A stretch of 64,000 bases of DNA. It comes from an uncultured Sedimentitalea sp. (lineage in GTDB: Bacteria; Pseudomonadota; Alphaproteobacteria; Rhodobacterales; Rhodobacteraceae). Of the stretch, positions 25,993 through 35,429 are shown piece after piece. Location of the stretch: assembly GCA_947504115.1 (NCBI GenBank), contig CANNGH010000008.1, forward strand, positions 56,267 through 120,266. The letters run 5' to 3'. Numbering within the stretch: position 1 is the stretch's first letter; every line of letters starts with the position of its first letter. The translations under genes were made by a program, and so were the position numbers. The notes below the pieces were generated by a model, which was given only the letters and a program-made list of their open reading frames with translations, did no database searches and had not been told where the DNA came from.

Positions 25993-27186
25993 TTACCCCT
26001 TCACGGCCTTGACGATTTTCTGTGCGGCGTCGTCGAGATCGTCCGCGGCGATGACGTTCAGCCCACTGTCGTTGATGATGGCCTTGCCGTCCTCGACCTT
26101 GGTGCCCTCGAGGCGCACGACCAGCGGCACCTTCAGGCCCACATCCTTGACCGCCTGCACCACGCCTTCGGCGATCACGTCGCAGCGCATGATGCCGCCG
26201 AAGATGTTGACGAGGATGCCTTTGACGTTGGGGTCCGAGGTGATGATCTTGAACGCCGCCGTCACCTTTTCGGTGGTGGCGCCGCCGCCCACATCCAGGA
26301 AGTTCGCCGGGGACGCACCGTAAAGCTTGATGATGTCCATGGTCGCCATGGCGAGGCCCGCGCCGTTCACCATGCAGCCGATATCGCCGTCCAGCGCGAT
26401 ATAGGCCAGGTCGTATTCCGAGGCCTCGATTTCCTTTTCGTCCTCTTCGGTCTTGTCGCGCAGCTCCACGATGTCGGGGTGGCGGAACAGCGCGTTGCCG
26501 TCGAAGGACACCTTGGCGTCCAGAACCTGGATGTCGCCCTGCTTGGTGACGATCAGCGGGTTGATCTCCAGCAGGCTCATGTCCTTTTCGACGAAGGCCT
26601 TGTAGAGCGCCGCGAACAGCGTCTTGCCCTGCGCGCGGGTGTCGCCCTGCAGTTCGAACGCATCGGCGATGCGCTCGGCATCGGCGTCGGTCACGCCTTT
26701 CGAGGCGGTGATGGCGATCGTGTGGATCTTGTCGGGGGTTTCCTCGGCCACGGTCTCGATGTCCATGCCGCCCTCGGTCGAGGCGACGAAGGACACCTTG
26801 CCGGTTTCCCGGTCCACCAGGATCGAGAGGTAAAGCTCGCGCTCGATATCGGCGCCGTCCTCGACATAGAGACGGTTGACCTGCTTGCCGGCGGGGCCGG
26901 TCTGCTTGGTCACCAGCGTCTTGCCGAACATCTCGCGGATGTTTTCCAGTGCCTCCTCTTCCGAGAACGACACCCGCACGCCGCCCTTGGCGTCGGGGCC
27001 CAGTTCCTTGAAGGTGCCCTTGCCGCGCCCGCCGGCATGGATCTGGCTTTTCACCACACGGACAGGGCCGGGCAATTCGGCGACGGCGGCTTCGGCCTGG
27101 TCGAGACTGGTGATCGCGACGCCCTGCGCCACAGGCGCGCCAAAGCCCTTCAAAAGCTGTTTGGCCTGATATTCGTGTATGTTCAT
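25993..27186 (-). CDS. sucC: Succinyl-CoA synthetase beta subunit
   Basis: A 397-aa ATP-grasp subunit starting with the standard [16 protein letters not shown]. It has the nucleotide-binding [16 protein letters not shown] segment and the C-terminal flavodoxin-like CoA-ligase domain ([20 protein letters not shown]). ADP or GDP preference cannot be decided by eye. It is the first gene of the sucCD pair, read away from the isochorismatase-family gene 27 bp upstream on the same strand, so all three may be co-transcribed. See sucD for the unusual context. Confidence 0.93.
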   Translation of the reverse strand: MNIHEYQAKQLLKGFGAPVAQGVAITSLDQAEAAVAELPGPVRVVKSQIHAGGRGKGTFKELGPDAKGGVRVSFSEEEALENIREMFGKTLVTKQTGPAGKQVNRLYVEDGADIERELYLSILVDRETGKVSFVASTEGGMDIETVAEETPDKIHTIAITASKGVTDADAERIADAFELQGDTRAQGKTLFAALYKAFVEKDMSLLEINPLIVTKQGDIQVLDAKVSFDGNALFRHPDIVELRDKTEEDEKEIEASEYDLAYIALDGDIGCMVNGAGLAMATMDIIKLYGASPANFLDVGGGATTEKVTAAFKIITSDPNVKGILVNIFGGIMRCDVIAEGVVQAVKDVGLKVPLVVRLEGTKVEDGKAIINDSGLNVIAADDLDDAAQKIVKAVKG

Positions 27187-27213
27187 GTAGACGGATCTCC
27201 CGTTTTGGTCGGA

Positions 27214-27756
27214 CTATTTTATCAGCGGCAACAATTCTTTGAATTCGGCCGTTCCGGCACGGCCCAGCCATTCGAACACGACCATCTCGGTCGTGACGAC
27301 GGTGACGCCCGAAGCGCGCAGGCGTTCGAGACAGGCATGTTCGCTGTCCAGCGTGCGGGACGCCGTGGCGTCGGAGACGACGAAAACATCATGCCCGCCC
27401 TCTACCAGACTCTCGGCGGTCTGCACCACACAGATATGCGCCTCCATCCCGGCAAGGATCGCCTGCTTGCGGCCAAGGGCGCGGAACGCCTCGGCAAAGG
27501 CCGCATCCTCCATGCAGGAGAAATGCACCTTGGGCAGGATCGGCGCATCGCCCGCGGCCTTCCTGATCTCGGGAACGGTGGGGCCCAGCCCTTGGGGATA
27601 TTGTTCGGTCAGCAGGGCCGGCACACCGGTGCGCTGCGCCGCCTTCAGCAGCAGCCGCGTATTGGCGATGGTGCGGGCCGGGGCCTGCATCGCCGGCACC
27701 AGCCGTTCCTGCATGTCGATGACCACAAGTGCCGATTCGCCAGCTCTGATCAACAT
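27214..27756 (-). CDS. Isochorismatase-family (cysteine) hydrolase
   Basis: A 180-aa protein with the full catalytic triad of the family: Asp in [13 protein letters not shown], Lys in ILPKVHFSC and Cys in [15 protein letters not shown]. It is of the YcaC or nicotinamidase-related type that hydrolyses amides, ureido acids or isochorismate. The start at 27756 is chosen over an upstream ATG at 27780 because GAAGGGG precedes it at good spacing. It is divergent from the oxc/frc operon and leads into sucCD. Given the oxalate theme, an amide such as oxamate or a carbamoylated relative is a possible substrate (weak inference). Confidence 0.85.
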   Translation of the reverse strand: MLIRAGESALVVIDMQERLVPAMQAPARTIANTRLLLKAAQRTGVPALLTEQYPQGLGPTVPEIRKAAGDAPILPKVHFSCMEDAAFAEAFRALGRKQAILAGMEAHICVVQTAESLVEGGHDVFVVSDATASRTLDSEHACLERLRASGVTVVTTEMVVFEWLGRAGTAEFKELLPLIK

Positions 27757-27796
27757 GTTCCGCCCCTTCGGAATTCCCATGGTTGCCGGCTGGCAT

Positions 27797-27890
27797 TTGG
27801 TATCCCACGGAATGGATTGTCAAGTTTTTTAGCCCCGAACGCCCGATTTGTTTTCATTGACGCAGGGCAGATCAGGTGTATGGTATACAA
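27797..27890. promoter_or_regulatory. Divergent promoter region with two TGGTAT motifs, candidate GntR/FCD operators
   Basis: TTGGTATCCCA (27797-27807) and TGGTATACAA (27881-27890) share a TGGTAT core resembling FCD-GntR half sites (TNGTNNNACNA). A minus-strand TTGACA (27818-27823) could serve the isochorismatase-family gene. On the plus strand TTGACG (27857-27862) with TATGGT 16 bp later could serve gntR, the latter overlapping the second motif. A related TGGTATG occurs on the minus strand upstream of the Ggt-family gene near 17300-17307. Confidence 0.4.
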
Positions 27891-27960
27891 AATGTCGATC
27901 ATCCGGTCGACCGGGGGAGGAGGCCCTTGTCGTCCGGATACCTGGAGGGGGTAAGCCGCA

Positions 27961-28676
27961 TGTCGATCGGTGACAATCTGAGCCCCATATCGGTGAGCTT
28001 CACGCTGAAGGACCATACGTTCCAGGTCCTGCGGGAGGCGATTCTGGGCATGGACATCTATGCGCCCGGCGCCAATCTGAAGCTGGACGAGCGGCAGCTG
28101 GCCGACCGCCTGGGCATCTCGCGCACCCCGATCCGCGAGGCGCTGGCGCGCCTGGCGCAGGAGGGGCTGGTCGAGATCATCCCGCGCCGCGGCGTCTTCG
28201 TCACCCGCAAGACGCGCGAGGAGATCCTCGAGATGGTGGTCGTCTGGGCGGCGCTGGAAGGCATGGCGGCGCGGCTGGTGGTGCGCAACGCCACCGACGA
28301 GGAGCTGGCGACGCTGCGCAGTTTCGCGCTGCGTCACAGCAGCGATCCGGAGCGGGCGGAGTTCAAGGAATATTCCGACGACAACATCCGCTTTCACCAG
28401 TCCATCCTGGAGATGTCGGGGTGCGAGTTGCTGCGCAAGACCGCGGACGATCTGTTCGTGCATATCCAGGCGGTTCGCCGCCGCGCCATGGGCGAGAGCG
28501 ACCGCGCCCGCCGCTCGGTCGCCGACCACATGGAGATCATCGAGGCGCTGGAATCGCGCGATGCCGATCTGGCGTCGCGCAGCGTTCGCAAACACACGAT
28601 GCGGTTGCACGACCACATCCGCAAGACCTGGTCCGGGCTGGAGAACACGGAGACTCCGGCACTGGCAGCCAAGTGA
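27961..28676 (+). CDS. GntR-family regulator, FCD type, of the oxalate operon
   Basis: A 238-aa protein. The winged helix (about 20-85) contains [28 protein letters not shown] and [12 protein letters not shown]. The FCD domain (about 95-225) carries the His/Asp positions [13 protein letters not shown] and [15 protein letters not shown] expected for metal and ligand binding. The start at 27961 follows CTGGAGGGGGT. It is the first gene of the plus-strand run gntR-oxc-frc-formyltransferase-fhs-usp-tctCBA and most likely represses or activates it in response to oxalate or a derived acid (inference). Confidence 0.88.
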
Positions 28677-28704
28677 GAACACCAAAAGGGAGAGAGGAAA
28701 TACA

Positions 28705-30444
28705 ATGTCACCATTCGCAATGGCCGAGCAGCAGACCCAGCAGGCCCTGACAGACGGGTTTCACCTGCTGATCGACGCGCTGAAACTGAACGATATCGAG
28801 ACGATCTATGCGGTTCCGGGCATCCCGATCTCCGACCTGCTGCGGATGGCGCAGGGCGAGGGGCTGCGCGTGCTGTCCTTCCGTCACGAGCAGCATGCCG
28901 GGTTCGCGGCCTCGGTCGCGGGCTTCCTGACCAAGAAGCCGGGCATCTGCATGACGGTTTCGGCGCCGGGCTTCCTGAACGGGCTGACGGCGCTGGCCAA
29001 CGCCACCACCAATTGCTGGCCGATGATCCTGATCTCGGGCAGTTCCGAGCGCGAGGTCGTCGACCTGATGCAGGGCGATTACGAGGAGATGGACCAGCTG
29101 GCCATCGCCAAACCGCATTGCAAGGCCGCCTATCGCATCCTGCATGCCGAGGATATCGGCATCGGTGTCGCGCGCGCCATCCGCTCGGCGGTCTCGGGCC
29201 GTCCCGGCGGTGTCTACCTGGACATTCCCGGCGCGTTGCTGGGGCAGGTGATGGACGAGGTCGAAGGCCAGAAATCGCTGCTCAAGGTGATCGACCCGGC
29301 CCCCGCGCAGATTCCCGCCCCCGATGCGGTCGATCGCGCGCTGGACGTGATCAAAAGCGCCAAGAAGCCGCTGATCATCCTGGGCAAGGGCGCGGCCTAT
29401 GCGCAGGCCGACGACACGGTGCGCGAATTCGTCGAGAAAAGCGGCATCCCCTATCTGCCGATGAGCATGGCCAAGGGCCTGCTGCCGGACACGCACGAAC
29501 AGGCTGCCGCCGCGGCGCGTTCGCTGGTGCTCAAGGAGTCCGATGTCGTCATCATGGTCGGCGCGCGTCTGAACTGGCTGCTCAGCCACGGCAAGGGCAA
29601 GCAATGGGGCGAACCGCATTCCACGAAATTCGTGCAGATCGACATCGAGCCCAAGGAGATGGACAGCAACGTCGAGATCGCGGCGCCGCTGGTCGGCGAT
29701 ATCGGCTCGGTGCTGGGCGCCCTGCTGGAGAAGATGGGCGACGACTGGCCGAAGGCCCCCGAAGACTGGGTAAGCGCGGTCAAGGACAAGAAGGACGTCA
29801 ACATCCAGAAGATGGTGGCGAGCCTGCAGAACAACGCGGTTCCGATGAACTACCAGGGGGCGCTCGGCGCGCTGCGGCGCGTGGTCGACGAACGCCCGGA
29901 CGCGATCGTGGTGAACGAGGGCGCCAACACGCTGGATTTCGCCCGCAGTATCATCAACATGCACAAGCCGCGCAAGCGGATCGACGTCGGCACCTGGGGC
30001 GTCATGGGCATCGGCATGGGCAGCGCGGTCGCCGCGGCGGTCGAGACCGGCCACCCGGTCCTGGCCATCGAGGGCGACAGCGCCTTCGGCTTCTGCGGCA
30101 TGGAGGTGGAAACGATCTGCCGCTACAACCTGCCGGTCTGCATCGTCATCTTCAACAACAACGGCATCTACAAGGGCACCGACAAGAACCCGACCGGCGG
30201 ACCGGACGTGTCGCCGATGGTTTTCGTGGAGGATTCCCGGTATGACCTGATGATGCAGGCCTTCGGCGGCGAGGGCGTCCGCGTGACCGACCCGGACGAG
30301 CTGTATCGCGCGGTCAGCGCGGCGATGGACTCGGGCAAGCCGACGCTCATCAACGCGGCCATCGATCCGGCGGCGGGCAAGGAAAGCGGCAATATCGGCA
30401 ACCTGAACCCGGTCAGCATCGTCGCGCAGAACAGGAAGAAATGA
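28705..30444 (+). CDS. oxc: Oxalyl-CoA decarboxylase
   Basis: A 579-aa thiamine-diphosphate enzyme converting oxalyl-CoA to formyl-CoA and CO2. The N-terminal Pyr domain (about 15-180) has [18 protein letters not shown] and the catalytic Glu-type segment [18 protein letters not shown]. The C-terminal PP domain (about 375-560) has the ThDP/Mg motif [19 protein letters not shown] ending at N-x-N (FNNNGIYKG). Length and the ADP-site middle domain match Oxalobacter Oxc. The ATG at 28705 has AGAGAGGAAA upstream. It is followed 42 bp later by frc, the classical partner. Confidence 0.95.
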   Translation: MSPFAMAEQQTQQALTDGFHLLIDALKLNDIETIYAVPGIPISDLLRMAQGEGLRVLSFRHEQHAGFAASVAGFLTKKPGICMTVSAPGFLNGLTALANATTNCWPMILISGSSEREVVDLMQGDYEEMDQLAIAKPHCKAAYRILHAEDIGIGVARAIRSAVSGRPGGVYLDIPGALLGQVMDEVEGQKSLLKVIDPAPAQIPAPDAVDRALDVIKSAKKPLIILGKGAAYAQADDTVREFVEKSGIPYLPMSMAKGLLPDTHEQAAAAARSLVLKESDVVIMVGARLNWLLSHGKGKQWGEPHSTKFVQIDIEPKEMDSNVEIAAPLVGDIGSVLGALLEKMGDDWPKAPEDWVSAVKDKKDVNIQKMVASLQNNAVPMNYQGALGALRRVVDERPDAIVVNEGANTLDFARSIINMHKPRKRIDVGTWGVMGIGMGSAVAAAVETGHPVLAIEGDSAFGFCGMEVETICRYNLPVCIVIFNNNGIYKGTDKNPTGGPDVSPMVFVEDSRYDLMMQAFGGEGVRVTDPDELYRAVSAAMDSGKPTLINAAIDPAAGKESGNIGNLNPVSIVAQNRKK

Positions 30445-30486
30445 CCGCACGGCCGGCGGAACATCAAAGACCAAGGAGTATATGAC

Positions 30487-31761
30487 ATGAAAGCCCTGGA
30501 TGGCATCAAGGTGCTCGATTTCACCCACGTCCAGTCCGGACCGACCTGCACCCAGCTTCTGGGCTGGTTCGGGGCGGACGTGATCAAGGTGGAGCGTCCC
30601 GGCGTCGGCGACGCCACCCGCCAGCAGCTGGTGGACAAGCCGGGCGCGGACAGCCTGTATTTCACCATGCTGAACCACAACAAGCGGTCGATCGAGCTGA
30701 ACTCGAAGAACGAGGCCGGCAAGGAGATCCTGACCCGGCTGATCGAGGAATGCGACGTGCTGGTGGAAAACTTCGCCCCCGGCGCGCTGGATCGCATGGG
30801 CTTTTCCTGGGAACGCATCCAGGAGATCAACCCGCGCATCATCATGGCGTCGATCAAGGGCTTCGGCCCCGGCAAGTATCAGGATTGCAAGGTCTACGAG
30901 AACGTCGCGCAATGCGTCGGCGGCTCGGCCTCGACCACGGGGTTCCGCGACGGCCTGCCGCTGGTCAGCGGCGCGCAGACCGGCGATTCCGGCACCGGGC
31001 TGCACCTGTGCCTCGGCATCGTCACGGCGCTGTTCCAGCGGGAAAAGACCGGCCGGGGGCAGAAGGTGTCGGCGGCGATGCAGGACGGGGTTCTGAACCT
31101 CTGCCGGGTCAAGCTGCGCGACCAGCAGCGCCTGGAATCCGGTCCGCTCAAGGAATACAGCCAGTATGGCGAGGGCATCCCGTTCGGCGATGCGGTGCCG
31201 CGCGCGGGCAACGATTCCGGCGGTGGCCAGCCGGGGCGCATCCTGAAATGCAAGGGCTGGGAGACCGATCCCAACGCCTATACCTATTTCATCATCCAGG
31301 CGGCGGTCTGGGAAAAGGTCTGCGACGTCATCGGCGAACCCGAATGGAAGACCAGGGAAGGCTATGCCACGCCCGACGCGCGTCTGGACAAGCTCAACCA
31401 GATCTTCGAGCGCATCGAGGTCTGGACCATGGAGCGGACCAAGTTCGAGGTCATGGAAATCTGCAACCCGCTGAACATCCCCGTCGGCCCGATCCTGTCG
31501 ATGAAGGAAATCTCCGAGGACGAGGGGCTCTACGAGACCGGCACCCTGGTCAGGGTCGATCACCCCGAGCGCGGCGAATACATCAGCGTCGGCAGCCCGA
31601 TCAAGCTTTCGGACAGCCCGGTCGAGGTCACCCGTTCGCCGCTTCTGGGCGAGCATACCCACGAGATCCTGTCGCAGGTGCTGGGTTACGAGGGCGAGGA
31701 ACTCGAACGTCTGATCGGCTCGGGCGCCGTGGGCGAAGTCAAGCGCCACGCGGCCGAATAA
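30487..31761 (+). CDS. frc: Formyl-CoA:oxalate CoA-transferase
   Basis: A 424-aa class III CoA-transferase. It moves CoA from formyl-CoA to oxalate, supplying oxalyl-CoA for Oxc. The N-terminus [18 protein letters not shown] and the catalytic Asp in [14 protein letters not shown] (about residue 170) agree with Oxalobacter Frc, and the Gly-rich loop appears as [21 protein letters not shown] precedes the ATG. Directly downstream comes a formyltransferase 16 bp away. Together with Oxc it makes a full oxalate-to-formyl-CoA cycle in the cytoplasm. Confidence 0.95.
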   Translation: MKALDGIKVLDFTHVQSGPTCTQLLGWFGADVIKVERPGVGDATRQQLVDKPGADSLYFTMLNHNKRSIELNSKNEAGKEILTRLIEECDVLVENFAPGALDRMGFSWERIQEINPRIIMASIKGFGPGKYQDCKVYENVAQCVGGSASTTGFRDGLPLVSGAQTGDSGTGLHLCLGIVTALFQREKTGRGQKVSAAMQDGVLNLCRVKLRDQQRLESGPLKEYSQYGEGIPFGDAVPRAGNDSGGGQPGRILKCKGWETDPNAYTYFIIQAAVWEKVCDVIGEPEWKTREGYATPDARLDKLNQIFERIEVWTMERTKFEVMEICNPLNIPVGPILSMKEISEDEGLYETGTLVRVDHPERGEYISVGSPIKLSDSPVEVTRSPLLGEHTHEILSQVLGYEGEELERLIGSGAVGEVKRHAAE

Positions 31762-31777
31762 AAAGGGGAGGGACTAA

Positions 31778-32695
31778 GTGCGCATCATCGTCATGGGCCA
31801 GCAGGCGTTCGGCAAGGACGCCCTGGCCAGGATACTCGAGGCCGGCAAGGACGAGGTGGTCGCGGTCTATTGCGAGCCCGACCGCGACGGCAAGCCGGTG
31901 GACCCGATCAAGGAATTCGCGCTGGAAAAAGGGCTGCCGGTCAAGCAGCCCGCCCATTTCAAGGACCAGGAAACCCTCGACGAACTGGCGGCCTTCGATG
32001 CCGACCTGATGGTCATGGCCTTCGTCAACGTCTTCGTGCCCGAAGCGGCGCGGGATACGCCGAAGCACGGCTCGATCTGTTTCCATCCCTCGCTGCTGCC
32101 GAAATATCGCGGCCCCTCGGCGGTCAACTGGCCGATCATCATGGGCGACACGAAATCGGGCTTTTCCTGGTTCTACCCGACCGACGGGCTGGACGAAGGC
32201 GACGTGCTGCTGAAATGGGAATGCGACATCGAACCCGACGACACGGTGATCGATCTCTATTTCAAGAAGATCTATCCGGCGGCGATCGACTCGGTGCTCG
32301 AGGTCTGCGACCTCTACCGCTCGGGCAATCCGCCGCGCATCGTGCAGGATGAATCCGAGGCCAGCTACGAGCGGCGCTGCACCAGGAAGCACGCCAAGAT
32401 CGACTGGAACAAGCCGGTCAAGCAGGTCTACGACCTGATCCGCGGCACCAATCCGGCGCCGGGCGCCTGGACGCTTGTGAATGGCGAGGAACTGGGCGTT
32501 TTCGATTGCGCCCGCGTCGAGGGCGATGGAATTTCATCGCGCGTGATGGAGGTTTCGGATGACGGCGTGGCGGTGCAGTGCATCGGCGGGCGCATCCTGA
32601 TCAAACGCGTCCGCCCCGCAGGCGGCGGCAAGATACCCGCGCCCGAATGGGCAAAAGACACCGGTCTGAAGGCCGGCGACACTCTGGGAGAATGA
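31778..32695 (+). CDS. Stand-alone formyltransferase of the 10-formyl-THF dehydrogenase hydrolase-domain type
   Basis: A 305-aa protein starting at GTG 31778 behind GGGGAGGG. The N-terminal domain carries the folate/formyl motif CFHPSLLPKYRGPSAVNW, with His as catalytic base, and DGLDEGDVLLKWECDI with the matching Asp. The C-terminal Fmt-like beta domain has AKIDWNKPVKQVYDLIRG followed by NPAPGAWT. It resembles the N-terminal hydrolase domain of ALDH1L1/FDH more than Met-tRNA formyltransferase: the usual Asn two residues before the His is replaced. In FDH this domain passes the formyl group to a phosphopantetheine thiol. Set between frc and fhs, it may exchange formyl between formyl-CoA and THF, or hydrolyse one of them (inference). 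Confidence 0.82.
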   Translation: MRIIVMGQQAFGKDALARILEAGKDEVVAVYCEPDRDGKPVDPIKEFALEKGLPVKQPAHFKDQETLDELAAFDADLMVMAFVNVFVPEAARDTPKHGSICFHPSLLPKYRGPSAVNWPIIMGDTKSGFSWFYPTDGLDEGDVLLKWECDIEPDDTVIDLYFKKIYPAAIDSVLEVCDLYRSGNPPRIVQDESEASYERRCTRKHAKIDWNKPVKQVYDLIRGTNPAPGAWTLVNGEELGVFDCARVEGDGISSRVMEVSDDGVAVQCIGGRILIKRVRPAGGGKIPAPEWAKDTGLKAGDTLGE

Positions 32696-32704
32696 AGGAA
32701 GAAC

Positions 32705-34381
32705 ATGGCACATAAGACCGACATCGAAATCGCCCGCGAGGCCAAGAAGATCCCGATCCAGGAGGTCGGTGCCAAACTGGACATATCGGAGGCCGATCTG
32801 GTCCCCTATGGCCATGACAAGGCCAAGGTCTCGGCGGATTTCATCGAGAAATCGCAGAAGAACAAGAACGGCAAGCTGATCCTGGTCACGGCGATCAACC
32901 CGACACCGGCAGGCGAAGGCAAGACCACCACCACCGTGGGTCTGGGCGACGGTCTGAACCGCATCGGCAAGAAGGCGATGGTCTGCATCCGCGAGGCCTC
33001 GCTCGGGCCGAATTTCGGGATGAAGGGCGGCGCTGCCGGGGGCGGTTATGCGCAGGTCGTTCCGATGGACGACATGAACCTGCATTTCACCGGCGACTTC
33101 CACGCCATCACCAGCGCGCACAACCTGCTGAGCGCGATGATCGACAACCACATCTACTGGGGCAACGAAGAGAAGATCGACATGCGCCGGGTGGTCTGGC
33201 GCCGGGTCATGGACATGAACGACCGCGCCCTGCGCGATATCGTGACCAGCCTGGGCGGCGTGTCCAACGGCTTTCCCCGGCAGGCCGGTTTCGACATCAC
33301 CGTCGCCTCCGAGGTCATGGCGATCCTGTGCCTGGCCGATGACCTGGACGACCTGCAACGGCGCCTGGGCGACATGATCGTGGCCTATCGCCGCGACAAG
33401 ACGCCGGTCTTCTGCCGCGACATCAAGGCCGACGGCGCGATGACGGTGCTGCTGAAGGACGCGATGCAGCCCAACCTTGTGCAGTCGCTGGAAAACAACC
33501 CGGCCTTCGTGCATGGTGGCCCCTTCGCCAACATCGCCCATGGCTGCAACTCGGTCATGGCGACCAAGACGGCGCTGAAGATCTCCGATTACGTGGTGAC
33601 CGAGGCCGGCTTCGGTGCGGACCTTGGCGCCGAGAAATTCATGAACATCAAGTGCCGCAAGGCCGGACTCGCGCCCGATTGCGTGGTTCTGGTCGCCACG
33701 GTGCGGGCGATGAAGATGAATGGCGGCGTCGCCAAGGGCGATCTGGGCGACGAGAACGTCGAGGCCGTGAACAAGGGCTGCGCCAATCTGGGCCGCCATA
33801 TCGAGAACCTCAAATCCTTCGGCGTGCCGGTGGTCGTGGCGATCAACCATTTCGTCACCGATACCGATGCCGAAGTGCAGGCGGTCAAGGATTACGTGCA
33901 CAAGCAGGGTTCCGAAGCGGTGCTGTCGCGCCACTGGGAACTGGGCGGCGAAGGCGCCGAGGATCTGGCCCGCCGCGTGGCCGAGGTTGCCGATAGCGGC
34001 ATGGCATCGTTTTCGCCGATCTATCCCGACGAGATGAGCCTGCTGGACAAGATCAACACCATCGCCAAGCGCATCTACCGCGCCGACGAGGTGCTGGCCG
34101 ATCAGAAGATCCGCAACCAGCTGAAGGAATGGGAAGATCAGGGTTACGGCAACCTGCCGATCTGCATGGCCAAGACGCAATACAGCTTTACCACCGATCC
34201 CAATCGCCGCGGCGCGCCCACCGGGCACAGCCTGCCGGTGCGCGAGGTGCGCCTGAGCGCCGGCGCCGGGTTCGTGGTGGTGATCTGCGGCGAGATCATG
34301 ACCATGCCGGGTCTGCCGCGGGTGCCGTCCTCCGAGTCGATCCGGTTGAACGACAATGGCCAGATCGAGGGTCTTTTCTAG
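32705..34381 (+). CDS. fhs: Formate-tetrahydrofolate ligase
   Basis: A 558-aa enzyme making 10-formyl-THF from formate, THF and ATP. The N-terminal P-loop signature [20 protein letters not shown] (about 61-80), [20 protein letters not shown] and the C-terminal [20 protein letters not shown] are all intact. It begins 9 bp after the formyltransferase. In this operon it captures formate released from formyl-CoA and feeds the C1 pool, so oxalate carbon can reach glycine, serine and purines. A separate housekeeping copy elsewhere is possible. Confidence 0.96.
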   Translation: MAHKTDIEIAREAKKIPIQEVGAKLDISEADLVPYGHDKAKVSADFIEKSQKNKNGKLILVTAINPTPAGEGKTTTTVGLGDGLNRIGKKAMVCIREASLGPNFGMKGGAAGGGYAQVVPMDDMNLHFTGDFHAITSAHNLLSAMIDNHIYWGNEEKIDMRRVVWRRVMDMNDRALRDIVTSLGGVSNGFPRQAGFDITVASEVMAILCLADDLDDLQRRLGDMIVAYRRDKTPVFCRDIKADGAMTVLLKDAMQPNLVQSLENNPAFVHGGPFANIAHGCNSVMATKTALKISDYVVTEAGFGADLGAEKFMNIKCRKAGLAPDCVVLVATVRAMKMNGGVAKGDLGDENVEAVNKGCANLGRHIENLKSFGVPVVVAINHFVTDTDAEVQAVKDYVHKQGSEAVLSRHWELGGEGAEDLARRVAEVADSGMASFSPIYPDEMSLLDKINTIAKRIYRADEVLADQKIRNQLKEWEDQGYGNLPICMAKTQYSFTTDPNRRGAPTGHSLPVREVRLSAGAGFVVVICGEIMTMPGLPRVPSSESIRLNDNGQIEGLF

Positions 34382-34392
34382 GGAAAGCGACA

Positions 34393-35247
34393 ATGATCAG
34401 AATCCTGGTTCCGGTGCGGGGCGACGGCAAGGGCGACAACGTGATCGCCCACGCCGCCGCGTTGGCCAACAAGAGCAACAGCCATCTCGCGATCGTCCAT
34501 TGCCGGGCGCGGCCGGAGGACATGCTGCCCTTCGGCGTGCCCATCCCCGGCATGTTCCGCAAGCAGATGATGCAGCAGGCGGAAGAGCTGGCGAATGTCG
34601 AAGAAGAAGGCATGAAGGAAGAACTGAAAGCCCTGGCTGCCAAGCTGGGGCTTTCCTTGAATGACGACGCGGCCCCCGGCCAGGGCGTGACCGCGTCCTG
34701 GACCGAAGAGACCGGCCGGATGGCGGATGTGATCCGCCGTCACGGCCGTCTTGTCGACCTGATCGCGGTGCCGCAGCCGGATGTGGACCGCAATCTCGGC
34801 TGGAACGTGATGAAAACGGCGCTTTACCGCACGATCCGCCCGGTCATGATGGTGCCCAACGGCGTCGAACCCCCCGAAAACCTGGGCCGCAGCGTGACGA
34901 TCGGCTGGGACGGTTCGCTCGAGGCCACCAAGGCCGTGGCCATGACGCTGCCGATCCTGCGCAATGCCGAACAGGTGACGATCCTGTCCTCGGGCGGCGA
35001 ACCCGCCGCCGCGACGGCCGAGGATCTGGTGACCTATCTCGCGGCCCATGGCGTCACCGCGCAAATCCACCGGTTCAAGGGTCAGGGCAATGTCGGCCGG
35101 ATTCTTCTGTCGGCCAGCAAGGAGATCGGGGCCGATTTGCTGATCATGGGCGCCTATGGCGAAAGCCAGGAAAAGGAAACCGTGTTCGGCGGCAATACCC
35201 AGCACATCATAGACAAGGGCAGGATGCCCGTGATCTTCGTGCATTGA
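34393..35247 (+). CDS. Universal stress protein, tandem-domain type
   Basis: A 284-aa protein with two Usp folds. The first begins MIRILVPVRGDGKGDN and the second begins RSVTIGWDGSLEATKAVAM near 170 and ends GAYGESQEKETVFGGNTQHI. The C-terminal copy keeps a relaxed ATP-site motif, and the N-terminal one appears degenerate. It starts 11 bp after fhs and precedes the TctCBA transporter genes, paralleling the other transporter-linked Usp at 20944. A regulatory role for oxalate uptake or C1 flux is inference. Confidence 0.85.
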   Translation: MIRILVPVRGDGKGDNVIAHAAALANKSNSHLAIVHCRARPEDMLPFGVPIPGMFRKQMMQQAEELANVEEEGMKEELKALAAKLGLSLNDDAAPGQGVTASWTEETGRMADVIRRHGRLVDLIAVPQPDVDRNLGWNVMKTALYRTIRPVMMVPNGVEPPENLGRSVTIGWDGSLEATKAVAMTLPILRNAEQVTILSSGGEPAAATAEDLVTYLAAHGVTAQIHRFKGQGNVGRILLSASKEIGADLLIMGAYGESQEKETVFGGNTQHIIDKGRMPVIFVH

Positions 35248-35270
35248 AGAGGTGATAAGACCCAAGGAAA

Positions 35271-35380
35271 GACCTGTCGATTCAACGACAAGCACAAAAA
35301 ACAAATAGTAATGGTCCGCCGATTGAACGGCAGCCCGAAAAACGACATAACAAAAGACTTGCCGGTTCAACGGCGGGCAA
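35271..35380 (+). repeat. Three imperfect 42-43 bp tandem repeats with hairpin cores before tctC
   Basis: The cores TGTCG-ATTCAA-CGACA (35275-35290), GCCG-ATTGAA-CGGC (35318-35331) and GCCG-GTTCAA-CGGC (35361-35374) recur every 42-43 bp, about four DNA turns. The first two are followed by A-rich spacers (CACAAAAAACAAATA, CCGAAAAACGACATAAC). The stems differ in sequence but keep pairing, which favours RNA hairpins. The array fills the gap between the usp and tctC genes. Confidence 0.7.
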
Positions 35381-35429
35381 AGTGGCGCAACACCTTTGCG
35401 CAATATGCAAGATATCCAGGGAGGATAGC

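Noticed and set aside
28708..31749. A 1,013-codon minus-strand frame across oxc and frc
   Set aside because: It is antisense to two firmly identified enzymes and its translation has no recognisable domain.
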